Of a stretch of DNA of 64,000 nucleotides, positions 42,815 through 52,442 are shown piece after piece. A program made the translations under genes and the position numbers. The notes beneath the pieces were generated by a model. It was not told the origin of the DNA. It ran no database searches and saw only the letters and a program-made list of their open reading frames with translations. The DNA comes from Pricia mediterranea (lineage in GTDB: Bacteria > Bacteroidota > Bacteroidia > Flavobacteriales > Flavobacteriaceae): the NCBI RefSeq assembly GCF_032248455.1, contig NZ_JAVTTP010000001.1:3346501-3410500 (forward strand), read 5' to 3'. Position 1 is the first letter of the stretch. Every line of letters starts with the position of its first letter.

Positions 42815-45326
42815 TTACGCACTTAACAATGGTTTGTCAAGGATGGTCGCAAGTCTGTTGAATTTCAAGGGCCTGTTATGGCTGTTACTGCTCACATCCG
42901 TTTCGGTCTGGGGCCAACTTTCCATTTCGGGAAGCGTATCCGGTCCCAACGGCAAACCCGTTTCCGAGGCCGAGGTCTATCTCAAGGAAATCCAGCAACT
43001 TGAAACTACCGATGCCGAAGGTAATTTCCAGTTTTCGGACCTGCCCGGGGGAAAATACACGCTCGTCGTCTTCGCTTTCGAATATGAAATTTATGAAAAG
43101 GAACTCCTTTTTGATATCCCTTTTAAGCTCGACATCAGACTCGAGCCCTTACGGACAAAAGAGCTCTCCGAGGTGGTGTTGACCCAACGCCGGGAGCGTA
43201 TCTTCGCTTTAGAGCGACTGAAAAAAGTCGAAGGCACGGCCATCTTTGCCGGTAAAAAAAGCGAAGTGGTGCTTTTGGACGGCATCACCGGGAACTTGGC
43301 CGCCAACAACGCCCGACAGGTGTACAGCCAGGTCGTGGGACTTAACATCTATGATAACGGGGACGCAGGCCTGCAGTTGAATATCGGGGGCAGGGGACTC
43401 GATCCGAACCGTACGGCAAATTTTAACACCCGCCAGAACGGTTATGACATCAGTGCCGATGTACTGGGGTACCCTGAAAGCTACTATACTCCACCCGCCG
43501 AGGCCCTTGAGAAGATCCAGGTCGTGCGCGGGGCCGCTTCCCTACAGTACGGCACCCAGTTCGGGGGCTTGGTCAATTTCAAGTTCAAACGTCCGGATCC
43601 CACTAAGGAAATAGAGCTCGTCACCCGCCAGACCCTAGGTTCGAACCAGCTTTTCACCAGTTTCAACAGCCTCAGTGGTACCGTTGATAAATTCAGCTAT
43701 TACACCTATTTCAATTACAAGAACGGAAATGGGTTCCGGCCCAATTCCCAGTACAAGAGTAAAAATTTCTACTCCCATCTCGGATATCAATTTTCGGAAC
43801 GTACCAGCTTGACCCTGGAAACCACCTTCCTCAACTATCTGGCCCAACAGCCCGGGGGACTCACGGATGCCCAATTTTTGGAAGACCCCACCTTCAGTAA
43901 CCGGGAGCGGAACTGGTTTGCAGTGGATTGGAAGCTGTATTCCCTGAGATTGGACCACAAATTTTCCCCGCGGACGGATTTCAGCCTGAACCTTTTTGGG
44001 TTGGATGCTTCCCGGAAAGCCCTGGGCTTTCGTACCAACCGCGTTTCCCAACCCGATGACCCGACCGAACCCCGGGAACTGCTCATTGATAATTTCAACA
44101 ACTGGGGTGCCGAGGCGCGAGTGCTTACGCGGTACGACCTTCTTGCCGGAGAATCTGCTTTATTGTTAGGGGGGAAGTATTACCAGACCCAAAACGACCA
44201 ACGTCAAGGTCCCGGAACTGCCGCTGCGGATCCGGACTTTAATTTTGCCGACGAAAGTTTTCCGAATTACGAACGGCAGTCGCGATTTGAGTTCCCCAAC
44301 CTGAACCTGGCTTTTTTCGGGGAGAACATTTTTAACCTCACCGATAGACTGGCCATCACCCCGGGCTTCCGTTTGGAACATATCAAGACCGAAAGTAGGG
44401 GCAGTTATAGGAACATCGTGCTCGACCTGGTGGGAAACCCGCTACTGAACGAAGAAATCGAGGATAACCGGAGTTTCAATCGCAGCTTTTTGCTCTTGGG
44501 GGTCGGCGCCTCTTACAAGGCATTCCCAAGTGCGGAAGTGTACGGCAATTTTTCACAGAACTACCGTTCGGTGACTTTTAGTGATATCCGGGTGGTCAAC
44601 CCATCCTTTCAAGTGGATGAGAACATTGACGATGAAGATGGCTTTACCGCTGATCTCGGGTTTAGGGGAAAGTTCAAAGAACTGTTATCCTACGATATCG
44701 GCGCCTTTGCCTTGAAATATGACAATCGATTGGGCGAAATTTTAAAACCCGCCACCCGACCCGGGGAAAATGGGGAGGAAATCGAGACCGGGGGCATCGT
44801 CCGGTTTCGGGGCAATATCGGAACCGCCTTTATGTACGGGTTGGAGAGTTTTGTCGATGTAAACATAAAGCAGGTCCTGTTTCCCGCTTCCGAAAAATCA
44901 AAACTGAACTATTTCATCAATCTGGCCCTGACCCGGTCGGAATATACCTCCTCCGAAGAAAATAACGTCGAAGGCAACCAAGTGGAATTCATCCCCGATG
45001 TCAACGTAAAGACCGGATTGAACTTCGGATACGGCAATCTCCTGGGAAGTTTACAGTACACCTACCTCTCCGAACAGTTCACCGACGCCACCAATGCCCC
45101 CCAGGATGTGAACGACAACCAGCGGGGCATCGAAGGCAGTATTCCCGCCTACGACGTCTTGGACCTGAGCCTTTCCTACACCTACAAAAAGTGGAAGCTA
45201 GAAGCCGGCATCAACAACCTGTTGGACCATAGCTACTTCACCCGAAGGGCGACGGGCTACCCCGGCCCCGGAATCATTCCCGCCCAACCGCGGACGTTCT
45301 ATACGACGTTGCAGTTGAAACTTTGA
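42795..45326 (+). CDS. FecA-like TonB-dependent receptor
   Basis: Outer-membrane receptor of 843 residues. The signal peptide is LLNFKGLLWLLLLTSVSVWG, ending near residue 40. A carboxypeptidase-regulatory-like domain follows (ISGSVSGPNGKPVSEAEVYL). The plug resembles FecA (GLQLNIGGRGLDPNRTANF and IQVVRGAASLQYGTQFGGLV). The barrel ends in YTTLQLKL. ATG 42795 overlaps the HTTM gene by 20 bp; a downstream start at 42843 would also give a signal peptide and is preceded by AAGG. Substrate: probably a ferric chelate, by analogy with FecA, but unproven. It closes the cluster. Confidence 0.9.
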   Translation: MKSKEYNYALNNGLSRMVASLLNFKGLLWLLLLTSVSVWGQLSISGSVSGPNGKPVSEAEVYLKEIQQLETTDAEGNFQFSDLPGGKYTLVVFAFEYEIYEKELLFDIPFKLDIRLEPLRTKELSEVVLTQRRERIFALERLKKVEGTAIFAGKKSEVVLLDGITGNLAANNARQVYSQVVGLNIYDNGDAGLQLNIGGRGLDPNRTANFNTRQNGYDISADVLGYPESYYTPPAEALEKIQVVRGAASLQYGTQFGGLVNFKFKRPDPTKEIELVTRQTLGSNQLFTSFNSLSGTVDKFSYYTYFNYKNGNGFRPNSQYKSKNFYSHLGYQFSERTSLTLETTFLNYLAQQPGGLTDAQFLEDPTFSNRERNWFAVDWKLYSLRLDHKFSPRTDFSLNLFGLDASRKALGFRTNRVSQPDDPTEPRELLIDNFNNWGAEARVLTRYDLLAGESALLLGGKYYQTQNDQRQGPGTAAADPDFNFADESFPNYERQSRFEFPNLNLAFFGENIFNLTDRLAITPGFRLEHIKTESRGSYRNIVLDLVGNPLLNEEIEDNRSFNRSFLLLGVGASYKAFPSAEVYGNFSQNYRSVTFSDIRVVNPSFQVDENIDDEDGFTADLGFRGKFKELLSYDIGAFALKYDNRLGEILKPATRPGENGEEIETGGIVRFRGNIGTAFMYGLESFVDVNIKQVLFPASEKSKLNYFINLALTRSEYTSSEENNVEGNQVEFIPDVNVKTGLNFGYGNLLGSLQYTYLSEQFTDATNAPQDVNDNQRGIEGSIPAYDVLDLSLSYTYKKWKLEAGINNLLDHSYFTRRATGYPGPGIIPAQPRTFYTTLQLKL

Positions 45327-45641
45327 AAGGAGATAATAGAATAGGGTGAAGAGAGCAGGGAGTAGGTACGGAAGGGCAGGGACGTAGTATGTGTAGCGGA
45401 TGCAGATCAGTTATATAGGACATGTGCCGGATCAGAGATCACATGTCTATGGAAAATCCTGCCCCACGTCCCACAAAAGTCCCCGGTGGGGAATTTTTAA
45501 GATCGTAGAATTCTCAATTTTGTTGTCCGACCTGTGGGATTTAGGCAAATCCGGTAACTAGTCCTTGTTCTTTACTCCATGAGCGCAACGGTCCTTCCGT
45601 CTTTTTTTACTACTTTTGCACGCAATTAAATCCATAATTGC
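45327..45641. other. gap between the TonB receptor and guaB
   Basis: Contains a weak hairpin TCCCC/GGGGA (45480-45492) followed by ATTTTT, which may end the receptor transcript, and a guaB -7 element at its right edge. No gene is seen. Confidence 0.5.
45611..45618 (+). promoter_or_regulatory. -7 element of guaB
   Basis: TACTTTTG (TAnnTTTG) lies 31 bp before the ATG at 45642. Confidence 0.55.
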
Positions 45642-47114
45642 ATGCAAGTCCACCACGATAAAATTTTAGGCGAAGGTCTTACCTACGACGACGTTCTGCT
45701 TGTACCCGCCTATTCCGAAGTACTTCCCAGAAAAGTAAACATCCAGTCGAAATTCACGCGCAACGTACCTATTAACGTGCCCATTATCTCCGCGGCCATG
45801 GATACCGTTACCGAATCGCAAATGGCCATTGCCATGGCACAGGAGGGCGGTATCGGGGTGTTGCACAAGAACATGACGATCGACGACCAGGCCATCAAGG
45901 TGCGCAAGGTGAAACGCGCCGAAAGCGGAATGATCATCGATCCGGTGACCCTGCCGCTGGATTCCAAGGTCAGGGATGCCAAGGCAAATATGAAGGAATA
46001 TAGTATCGGAGGCATCCCTATTGTAGATAACGGAGGGAAATTGCTCGGTATCGTGACCAACCGTGACCTGCGGTTTGAAAAGAACGACGAGCGACCGATT
46101 TCTGAGGTAATGACCTCCGAGAACCTGGTGACGGTCGGGGAGGGGACCTCCCTGGAACAGGCGGAGGATATCCTTCAGGAAAACAAGATCGAAAAACTAC
46201 CTGTGGTCGATGCCAATTATAAGCTGGTGGGATTGATAACGTTTCGCGATATCACTAAATTGACCCAGAAGCCTATTGCCAATAAAGATACTTACGGGCG
46301 TTTACGCGTGGCCGCCGCCATCGGGGTCACTCCCGATGCCATCGACAGGGCCGCCGCCCTGGTCGAAGCCGGGGTCGATGCCGTGGTCATAGATACCGCC
46401 CATGGCCATACCCAAGGCGTCGTACGCGCTCTAAAGGAAGTCAAGAACAAATTCACAGATCTAGAAGTGATCGTAGGCAATATCGCTACCGCCGAAGCGG
46501 CCAAATATTTGGTCGAAGCGGGAGCGGATGCGGTCAAGGTGGGAATCGGTCCCGGGTCTATTTGTACAACCAGGGTCGTCGCGGGGGTCGGATTTCCCCA
46601 ATTTTCTGCCGTATTGGAAGTAGCTACGGCCATCAAAGGAAGTGGCGTTCCCGTTATCGCGGACGGTGGTATCCGATACACAGGTGATATTCCCAAAGCC
46701 ATCGCAGCGGGGGCGGACACCGTCATGTTAGGGTCCCTTCTCGCCGGTACTAGGGAATCCCCGGGGGAAACCATTATCTACGAAGGTAGAAAGTATAAAT
46801 CGTACCGCGGTATGGGCTCGGTCGAGGCCATGAAGGAAGGCAGTAAAGACCGTTATTTTCAGGATGTAGAGGACGATATCAAAAAATTGGTGCCAGAAGG
46901 AATCGTCGGCCGGGTGCCCTATAAAGGGGAGCTCTACGAGAGTATCCACCAGTTCATCGGGGGCTTACGGGCCGGCATGGGCTATTGTGGCGCCAAGGAT
47001 ATTGCAGCTTTAAAGGAAAACGGACGTTTCGTGAAAATCACCTCCAGTGGTATCCATGAGAGCCATCCCCACGATGTTACGATTACCAAAGAATCGCCGA
47101 ATTATAGTCGATAG
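45642..47114 (+). CDS. guaB: inosine-5'-monophosphate dehydrogenase
   Basis: Oxidises IMP to XMP, the committed step of GMP synthesis. The 490 residues carry N-terminal barrel segments, two CBS domains (about 95-205) and the catalytic core. The catalytic cysteine lies in GPGSICTTR with its flap; [19 protein letters not shown] binds the phosphate. The mobile flap and [10 protein letters not shown] are present. The length and order are those of standard bacterial GuaB. It is monocistronic, with a clear -7 element. Confidence 0.97.
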   Translation: MQVHHDKILGEGLTYDDVLLVPAYSEVLPRKVNIQSKFTRNVPINVPIISAAMDTVTESQMAIAMAQEGGIGVLHKNMTIDDQAIKVRKVKRAESGMIIDPVTLPLDSKVRDAKANMKEYSIGGIPIVDNGGKLLGIVTNRDLRFEKNDERPISEVMTSENLVTVGEGTSLEQAEDILQENKIEKLPVVDANYKLVGLITFRDITKLTQKPIANKDTYGRLRVAAAIGVTPDAIDRAAALVEAGVDAVVIDTAHGHTQGVVRALKEVKNKFTDLEVIVGNIATAEAAKYLVEAGADAVKVGIGPGSICTTRVVAGVGFPQFSAVLEVATAIKGSGVPVIADGGIRYTGDIPKAIAAGADTVMLGSLLAGTRESPGETIIYEGRKYKSYRGMGSVEAMKEGSKDRYFQDVEDDIKKLVPEGIVGRVPYKGELYESIHQFIGGLRAGMGYCGAKDIAALKENGRFVKITSSGIHESHPHDVTITKESPNYSR

Positions 47115-47193
47115 AAAGCTTTACGTCAACTTTGAAAAAGTTTTGTAGCAACCATGTCCCGTTTTCCCTATCTTTCTAAAAAGAACGAGAATT

Positions 47194-47310
47194 TTGAAAA
47201 ACATTGGGTTTACCATAGTTGCTATATTATTTTTCTCGTGCTCCGATAGTGATGACAACGTCGTCTTGACTGAGCATCCAGAATTAGGGGGAACATGGTT
47301 GCTAGTGCAG
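47194..47310 (+). pseudogene. 5' remnant of a lipoprotein gene
   Basis: From a TTG codon the frame reads KNIGFTIVAILFFSCSDS, a lipoprotein signal with lipobox FFSC. It continues as an acidic mature start and LGGTWLLVQQ, an opening common in lipocalin-like lipoproteins. After about 40 codons the similarity to anything protein-like ends, and the frame runs across the tail of the opposite-strand thioredoxin gene (its stop at 47329). A TATCTTTC sequence 25 bp upstream looks like a degenerate promoter. I read this as a truncated gene whose 3' part was lost. Confidence 0.6.
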
Positions 47311-47328
47311 CAGTATAGAACTTTAATT

Positions 47329-47865
47329 TCACCTCCCACTTTGCCCAGAATACGCCTTCCAATCCTTCTCCTTATAAATATCGTCCCCAAAATACTTGGC
47401 GATGTTGAGAAACGGCTGCGGTTTTTGGTAGCCGGGCACGGGGGATAGCATGTTCATCTCCTCGTCCAAAAAAACGGTGGTCGGGTAGCTTAGCCGGCCT
47501 TGCATCAAGGTCGCCGCAAATTCGTGGTAGCCTTTTCTGCCCTGGGGCACATATTTGTAGGTTTTTCCCTTGAATTCGATGGGCTCCTTGCCCTCGCCGT
47601 CCAATTTGACCATGTAGAAATTTTGGGACATGTAGGCGGCTACTTCCTTATTTTGAAACGTATCCTTGTCCATCTTCTTACACCAACCGCACCAATCCGT
47701 GTACACGTCGATGAAGATTTTTTTGGGATTTTTTTCGGTGGCTGCCAGTTCCGCGGCCTCGCTCCAAGAGAGCCATTCGACGTCTTGGGCGTTGCTTGCA
47801 ACGGATGTGAAACCCATACCGACTATCAGGATGGCCTTGAATATAAATGAAGAAATCGTTTTCAT
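47329..47865 (-). CDS. exported thioredoxin-fold protein with CGWCKKM
   Basis: The protein is 178 residues. The start at 47865 is the ATG of a signal peptide (MKTISSFIFKAILIVGMGF ... SNAQ); codons upstream to 47898 are not secretory. The redox centre is CGWCKKMDKDTF within the periplasmic thioredoxin-like (DUF255/Thioredoxin_7) fold. MQGRLSYPTTVFLDEEM contains the cis-Pro. It probably handles disulfides in the periplasm. It converges on the lipoprotein remnant and is downstream of lysA on the same strand with a 63 bp gap. Confidence 0.88.
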   Translation of the reverse strand: MKTISSFIFKAILIVGMGFTSVASNAQDVEWLSWSEAAELAATEKNPKKIFIDVYTDWCGWCKKMDKDTFQNKEVAAYMSQNFYMVKLDGEGKEPIEFKGKTYKYVPQGRKGYHEFAATLMQGRLSYPTTVFLDEEMNMLSPVPGYQKPQPFLNIAKYFGDDIYKEKDWKAYSGQSGR

Positions 47866-47928
47866 AAAGTGGGATTTATTGCCGTTGGGTTTCAACAACT
47901 ATACCAAAAAAACGAAAATATAGGCACT

Positions 47929-49203
47929 TTATTTTGCTTCCGCCCCCTCCTTTTTCTCGATGTCCTCTTTCTCTTGCTCGGTGTCCTCAGGTACGAACAG
48001 GTCCTTCACATCTACTTGATGTCTGATCAGGTCGTCAAAGATTTCCCTTTCCCGAATCAAAATGGCCTCCCCGTTGTGCCATAGCACTTCCGCGGGTCGA
48101 AATCGGGAGTTGTAGTTGCTCGCCATCATAAAGCAATAGGCCCCGGCATTTTTAAAGCGGAGGACGTCCCCCTCCGAAATCTCGTTGATGCGCTTATTGC
48201 TGGCAAAAGTGTCGGTCTCACAGATATACCCCACAACGGAATAGTACCGCTCCCGGCCATCTGGGTTCGAAATATTGTCGATATGATGCATTGCCCCGTA
48301 CAACATCGGCCGGATCAAATGGTTGAAACCACTATCTATACTGGCGAATACGGTAGAGGTAGTCTGTTTGACCACATTGACACGGGCTAAAAAGTGACCG
48401 GCCTCGCTTACCAAGAACTTACCGGGCTCGAAGGCCAAGGTCAGTTCCTTGCCGTAGTCCTTACAGAACGCATTGAACCGGGCACTCAATTTCTTGCCGA
48501 GTTCTTCGACGTTGGTCTCAATGTCCCCCTCCTTATAAGGCACCTTAAAGCCGCTACCAAAATCGATAAAATCGAGATTCTCGAAATTCTTTGCCGTCTC
48601 GAAGAGAATTTCCGAAGCATACAGAAAAACATCGATATCCAAAATGTCGCTTCCTGTATGCATATGTATGCCGTTCACGTTCATATTGGTCAATTCTACG
48701 ATACGCAGCAAATGGGGAATCTGATGGATGCTGATGCCGAACTTGGAGTCGATATGTCCCACGGAAATTTTGGTGTTGCCACCGGCCATGACATGGGGAT
48801 TGATGCGGACGCACACGGGAACATCCGGATGCTTGTTGCCGAACTGCTCCAATATCGACAGGTTGTCGATGTTGATGCGAACGCCCAATTTCGAGGCTTC
48901 CTCGATTTCTTCCAACGAGACGCCGTTGGGGGTGAAAATAATATCTTCTGGTTTGAAGCCCGCCAATAGGCCCAATTGTACTTCCTGAATGGAAACGGTA
49001 TCGAGCCCGCTGCCCAAACTGTTCATCAGCTTCAATATCGCGATATTCGATAGGGCCTTTACCGCGTAGTTAAGCTTCAAATATTTGACGCCATCAAAAG
49101 CCTTGGTGAGGCGGCGGTACTGGGAAATAATTTTTTCCGAATCATAAACATAGACGGGAGCGCCATGGGAGGCGGCAATTTTCAGGAGATCGGCGTTTTT
49201 CAT
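47929..49203 (-). CDS. lysA: diaminopimelate decarboxylase
   Basis: Last step of lysine synthesis: PLP-dependent decarboxylation of meso-diaminopimelate. The protein is 424 residues. The start at 49203 gives MKNADLLKIAASHGAPVYVYD; 47 further in-frame codons upstream contain the promoter and are excluded. The PLP lysine lies in LNYAVKALSN, then IHMHTGSDI and FGSGFKVPY follow, and the C-terminal sheet contains VGYICETDTFASNKRI with the second-subunit cysteine. The acidic Glu/Lys-rich tail is extra. Confidence 0.95.
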   Translation of the reverse strand: MKNADLLKIAASHGAPVYVYDSEKIISQYRRLTKAFDGVKYLKLNYAVKALSNIAILKLMNSLGSGLDTVSIQEVQLGLLAGFKPEDIIFTPNGVSLEEIEEASKLGVRINIDNLSILEQFGNKHPDVPVCVRINPHVMAGGNTKISVGHIDSKFGISIHQIPHLLRIVELTNMNVNGIHMHTGSDILDIDVFLYASEILFETAKNFENLDFIDFGSGFKVPYKEGDIETNVEELGKKLSARFNAFCKDYGKELTLAFEPGKFLVSEAGHFLARVNVVKQTTSTVFASIDSGFNHLIRPMLYGAMHHIDNISNPDGRERYYSVVGYICETDTFASNKRINEISEGDVLRFKNAGAYCFMMASNYNSRFRPAEVLWHNGEAILIREREIFDDLIRHQVDVKDLFVPEDTEQEKEDIEKKEGAEAK

Positions 49204-49516
49204 GAACGTTGTTGTTACAATGGATGACTTCGTTATAGACGATGTCGATGTATGAGTAGCTACAAATCTAAGTCCTTCCGGCGATATGGACAAAGAATTT
49301 GAGGTAGAAATATAAAATGTAACAAATTGTTTGTTTTGAAACATTCTTTAACCTCTTGGGGTTGAATTACCCGATTCTTGCATCGAAGAGTTACTTAATT
49401 GGGATTTTGGATTTGTTTTTTTGGAATTTGATACCTCTTGTGCTTACATCGAGGTAGTGCATTAGTCGACCCCTTGAGTTGGCGATTGTTCTTTTGCGTT
49501 GTATTTTTATCCGAAA
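49204..49516. other. lysA leader and intergenic region
   Basis: The left part is the about 60 nt lysA leader and its promoter. The right part, before the Lon-domain gene, is AT-rich with no gene; TATTTTTA near 49502 is close to a -7 element. Confidence 0.5.
49263..49294 (-). promoter_or_regulatory. lysA promoter (TTTG, 20 bp, TAGATTTG)
   Basis: On the minus strand, TTTG (49291-49294) and TAGATTTG (49263-49270) are 20 bp apart. The -7 element is identical to that of the DUF4856 cluster. Confidence 0.65.
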
Positions 49517-50164
49517 ATGAACGCCATGAAACTTCCCTTATTCCCCTTGCAATCTATATTCTTTCCCGGGGAGACCGTCCCGTTGCACATTTTCGAGGAG
49601 CGTTACAAGCAGCTGATACGCGATTGCCGTAGAGAGGCGATAACCTTTGGTATTCCGGTTTACATCAACGATACGATGGCTTTCGGTACCGAGGTCCAAC
49701 TGGTGGAGGTCGTAAACACCTACGAAACTGGAGAAATGGACGTGACCTGCGTAGCGCGTCAGGTTTTTCGGATTCTCAATTTTGAAAACGAATTGGAGGG
49801 GAAATTATACGCTGGGGGTGAAATCGAATTTCTCGATAATATCAACGATGCGGATAAGACATCAAAACGCGAGGTGCTCGATAAGTTGCATCAACTTTAC
49901 GTCCTGATGGATGTGCCCTTTACCCCGTTGCCCGTCGAAAAGTTCAATAGCTATGTGCTGGCGCATAAAATGGGACTTTCGTTCGAACAGGAATATCAGC
50001 TTCTGCAACTGCGAAAGGAGAGCGATCGCCTTACCTTTATAGTATCGCATCTGGAATCTACCATTGCGGTGTTGCAGGAAGTCGATCGCACAAAACAGAC
50101 CATAGAGATGAACGGGGATTTTAGAAATTTCGATCCTTTGGATTTTAAGGACTTTAAAATCTAA
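49517..50164 (+). CDS. Lon substrate-binding-domain protein
   Basis: A 215-residue stand-alone N-terminal domain of the Lon protease type, without ATPase or protease parts. KLPLFPLQSIFFPGETVPLHIFEERYKQLI is the family opening; GTEVQLVEVVNTYETGEMDV and the C-terminal helical bundle follow. Such proteins are common and their partner is unknown. ATG 49517 or 49526 may be the start; I chose the first. It sits 39 bp before sucC. Confidence 0.88.
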   Translation: MNAMKLPLFPLQSIFFPGETVPLHIFEERYKQLIRDCRREAITFGIPVYINDTMAFGTEVQLVEVVNTYETGEMDVTCVARQVFRILNFENELEGKLYAGGEIEFLDNINDADKTSKREVLDKLHQLYVLMDVPFTPLPVEKFNSYVLAHKMGLSFEQEYQLLQLRKESDRLTFIVSHLESTIAVLQEVDRTKQTIEMNGDFRNFDPLDFKDFKI

Positions 50165-50169
50165 ATCCT

Positions 50170-50177
50170 TACTTTTG
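50170..50177 (+). promoter_or_regulatory. -7 element of sucC
   Basis: TACTTTTG lies 34 bp before ATG 50204. The in-frame codon at 50177 is inside it and is therefore not the start. Confidence 0.55.
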
Positions 50178-50203
50178 TGCCTGAACTTAAATACATCCTG
50201 TAC

Positions 50204-51397
50204 ATGAATCTTCACGAATACCAAGGAAAAGAGATATTGGATAGCTTCGGCGTACGCATTCAACGCGGCATCGTGGCCCACAATCCCAAGGAGGCCGTAG
50301 ATGCGGCAAAAAAGCTGACCGCCGAGACCGGAACGGGCTGGCACGTTGTCAAGGCTCAGGTGCATGCTGGAGGCCGCGGAAAGGGCGGTGGGGTAAAACT
50401 GGCCAAAAACCTGAAGGAAGTAGAGGAAGTGGCAGGGGAGATCATAGGGATGGACCTGATCACTCCGCAGACCTCCGCCGAGGGTAAAAAAGTACATCAG
50501 GTACTCGTGGCTGAAGACGTGTATTATCCCGGGGATAGCGAGACCAGCGAATTCTACATGTCCGTTCTCCTGAACCGGGCGACCGGAAGAAACATGATTA
50601 TGTATTCGACCGAAGGGGGTATAGACATCGAAGAGGTGGCCGATAAGACGCCACACCTTATCTTCAACGAAGAAATCGATCCGGCTACGGGACTTTTGCC
50701 TTTTCAAGCGCGAAAAATAGCTTTTAACTTGGGGTTGTCCGGTACGGCCTTCAAAGAAATGACAAAATTCGTCACCTCCCTGTATAAGGCGTATTCAGAG
50801 AGCGATTCCAGTATGTTCGAAATCAACCCCGTGTTGAAGACTTCCGATGATAAGATTATGGCGGTGGACGCCAAGGTGTCCATCGATGACAACGCGCTGT
50901 TCCGAAGGAAGGAGTACGCAGAGATGCGTGATTTGCGGGAAGAGAATCCCATTGAAGTGGAAGCCCGTGAGGTGGGACTGAACTATGTGGACCTGGATGG
51001 CAATGTCGGCTGTATGGTCAACGGTGCCGGCTTGGCCATGGCGACAATGGACCTTATCAAAATGGCCGGCGGTGAACCTGCCAACTTTTTGGACGTCGGG
51101 GGTACCGCGGATGCCAAAAGGGTAGAGGAGGCGTTTCGTATTATTCTAAAAGACGATAGCGTAAAAGCGATATTTATCAATATCTTCGGTGGTATCGTGC
51201 GTTGCGACAGGGTGGCGCAGGGCGTTGTGGATGCCTATAAGAACATGGGCGATGCCATGAAAGTGCCGATTATTGTCAGATTGCAGGGTACCAATGCCGA
51301 AGAAGCCAAGAGTATCATCGATAATTCCGGATTGGCGGTACATTCCGCCGTACAGTTCAAGGAAGCTGCCGACAAGGTGAAGGAGGTCCTTAGTTGA
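50204..51397 (+). CDS. sucC: succinyl-CoA synthetase (ligase) beta subunit
   Basis: TCA-cycle enzyme subunit of 397 residues that couples succinyl-CoA cleavage to nucleotide phosphorylation. MNLHEYQGKEIL opens the ATP-grasp domain, then KAQVHAGGRGKGGGVKLAK (nucleotide-binding loop). VNGAGLAMATMDLIKMAGG and FINIFGGIVRCD form the CoA-ligase domain. It is full length. SucD (alpha) is not adjacent; in many Bacteroidota the two genes are apart. Confidence 0.97.
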   Translation: MNLHEYQGKEILDSFGVRIQRGIVAHNPKEAVDAAKKLTAETGTGWHVVKAQVHAGGRGKGGGVKLAKNLKEVEEVAGEIIGMDLITPQTSAEGKKVHQVLVAEDVYYPGDSETSEFYMSVLLNRATGRNMIMYSTEGGIDIEEVADKTPHLIFNEEIDPATGLLPFQARKIAFNLGLSGTAFKEMTKFVTSLYKAYSESDSSMFEINPVLKTSDDKIMAVDAKVSIDDNALFRRKEYAEMRDLREENPIEVEAREVGLNYVDLDGNVGCMVNGAGLAMATMDLIKMAGGEPANFLDVGGTADAKRVEEAFRIILKDDSVKAIFINIFGGIVRCDRVAQGVVDAYKNMGDAMKVPIIVRLQGTNAEEAKSIIDNSGLAVHSAVQFKEAADKVKEVLS

Positions 51398-51420
51398 CAG
51401 GAGAGTCCATAAGTAATTTA

Positions 51421-51457
51421 AAAAGCCGTGCTATACTAGATAGCGCGGCTTTTTTTA
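51421..51457 (+). terminator. terminator of sucC
   Basis: AAAAGCCGTGCTAT (51421-51434) pairs with ATAGCGCGGCTTTT (51440-51453) with one G-U; a T-run follows. Confidence 0.9.
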
Positions 51458-51593
51458 TGGGTTATGTTAAAAGATTAAAAAATATGTAACAATAGTGTCG
51501 ATTCAATCGTCTTTATAACAACTTCATCAATCTTTATTAACCGATTCCTAAAGCACACCGTGAATCAGCGGGGGAGTCAAAAACGAACAAATC

Positions 51594-51929
51594 ATGAGAA
51601 AATTTAGTATAGTGCTGGCAGCTGCAATGCTGCTTTCTGTAGGGAACGTATTTGCGAACGAAGGGGTTCATGTAGATCCTTCCAAAAGCTTATCCGCTCA
51701 AATTTCAACTTTGTTAAAAGACCACACCTTCAGCCAAGATCGGGGCGAAGCGTTCGCACAGGTCAGGTTCACTCTAAACAATGAACACGAAATTGTGGTG
51801 CTGTCGGTCGACACCGATGATCGAAAGTTGGAAGCGTTCGTAAAGCATCGTCTAAATTATCAAAAAGTGGAACTCGACGCTTACAAAGAGGGTAAATTAT
51901 ACACTATTTCAGTACGGGTTGAGCCCTAG
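51594..51929 (+). CDS. small secreted protein of unknown function
   Basis: The protein is 111 residues with a signal peptide (1-21, cleavage after VFA). A short linker (EGVHVDPSKSLSAQIST) is followed by an alpha/beta region: AFAQVRFTLNNEHEIVVLSV and ETYVKHRLNYQKVEL-like sequence up to TISVRVEP. The strand pattern is faintly like a TonB C-terminal domain but too short to assign. No operon partner; the upstream 160 bp are AT-rich after the sucC terminator. Confidence 0.75.
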   Translation: MRKFSIVLAAAMLLSVGNVFANEGVHVDPSKSLSAQISTLLKDHTFSQDRGEAFAQVRFTLNNEHEIVVLSVDTDDRKLEAFVKHRLNYQKVELDAYKEGKLYTISVRVEP

Positions 51930-52026
51930 AAACTGAAGACTCGTCAGTCGATTGAAGATCATTTTCAAATCTGGCGGGTTGGTCTCTTCAAAGAACTCGA
52001 ACGTTGGATGGTCCGATGGGCACGGC

Positions 52027-52416
52027 CTATGATTTCGTAGGCCCGTGCTTCGGGCGAGGCTTGTTCTTGTTCTTGTACTTGACATTGGTGATGTCCCTGT
52101 CCACGTTTTTACGTTGCTGAGCCTTGAAACCAGGATTTTTTCTTACAACGGATTTCGGGTCCTTTTTGGAAAGCACATCTCCGGGGTTTTTTGGATTATC
52201 CTTGGTGCCCCGCAGATAAATGACCAATCCGTTCAGAAAGTTGCGTAAAATCTGATCTTTACATTCCATATAATTGGGGTGGTCCTCCTTTCTAAAGAAA
52301 GCACCCAGTTCACTCTTTCCGATTTTGAAATCGACCAAGTTGAGGATGTCTATAATGTCATCGTCCCTGAGCTTTAAAGCTACCCGTAGCTTCTTGAAAA
52401 TATCGTTGTTCGTCAT
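52027..52416 (-). CDS. DUF1456 protein (YehS-like)
   Basis: Cytoplasmic protein of 129 residues. A DUF1456 repeat is at about 3-72 (NNDIFKKLRVALKLRDDDIIDILNLV, FFRKEDHPNYMECKDQILRNFLNGLVIYLRG). E. coli YehS has two such repeats in about 155 residues; here the second is replaced by a Lys/Pro/Asn-rich tail with KYKNKNKPRPKHGPTKS. The function is unknown; the basic tail suggests nucleic-acid contact. Confidence 0.85.
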   Translation of the reverse strand: MTNNDIFKKLRVALKLRDDDIIDILNLVDFKIGKSELGAFFRKEDHPNYMECKDQILRNFLNGLVIYLRGTKDNPKNPGDVLSKKDPKSVVRKNPGFKAQQRKNVDRDITNVKYKNKNKPRPKHGPTKS

Positions 52417-52442
52417 TGACCTGTTTTTTTGACAAGGTAAAG

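Noticed and set aside
49862-50707. Open frame of 281 codons on the minus strand
   Set aside because: It lies across the Lon-domain gene and sucC, both certain, and resembles no protein.
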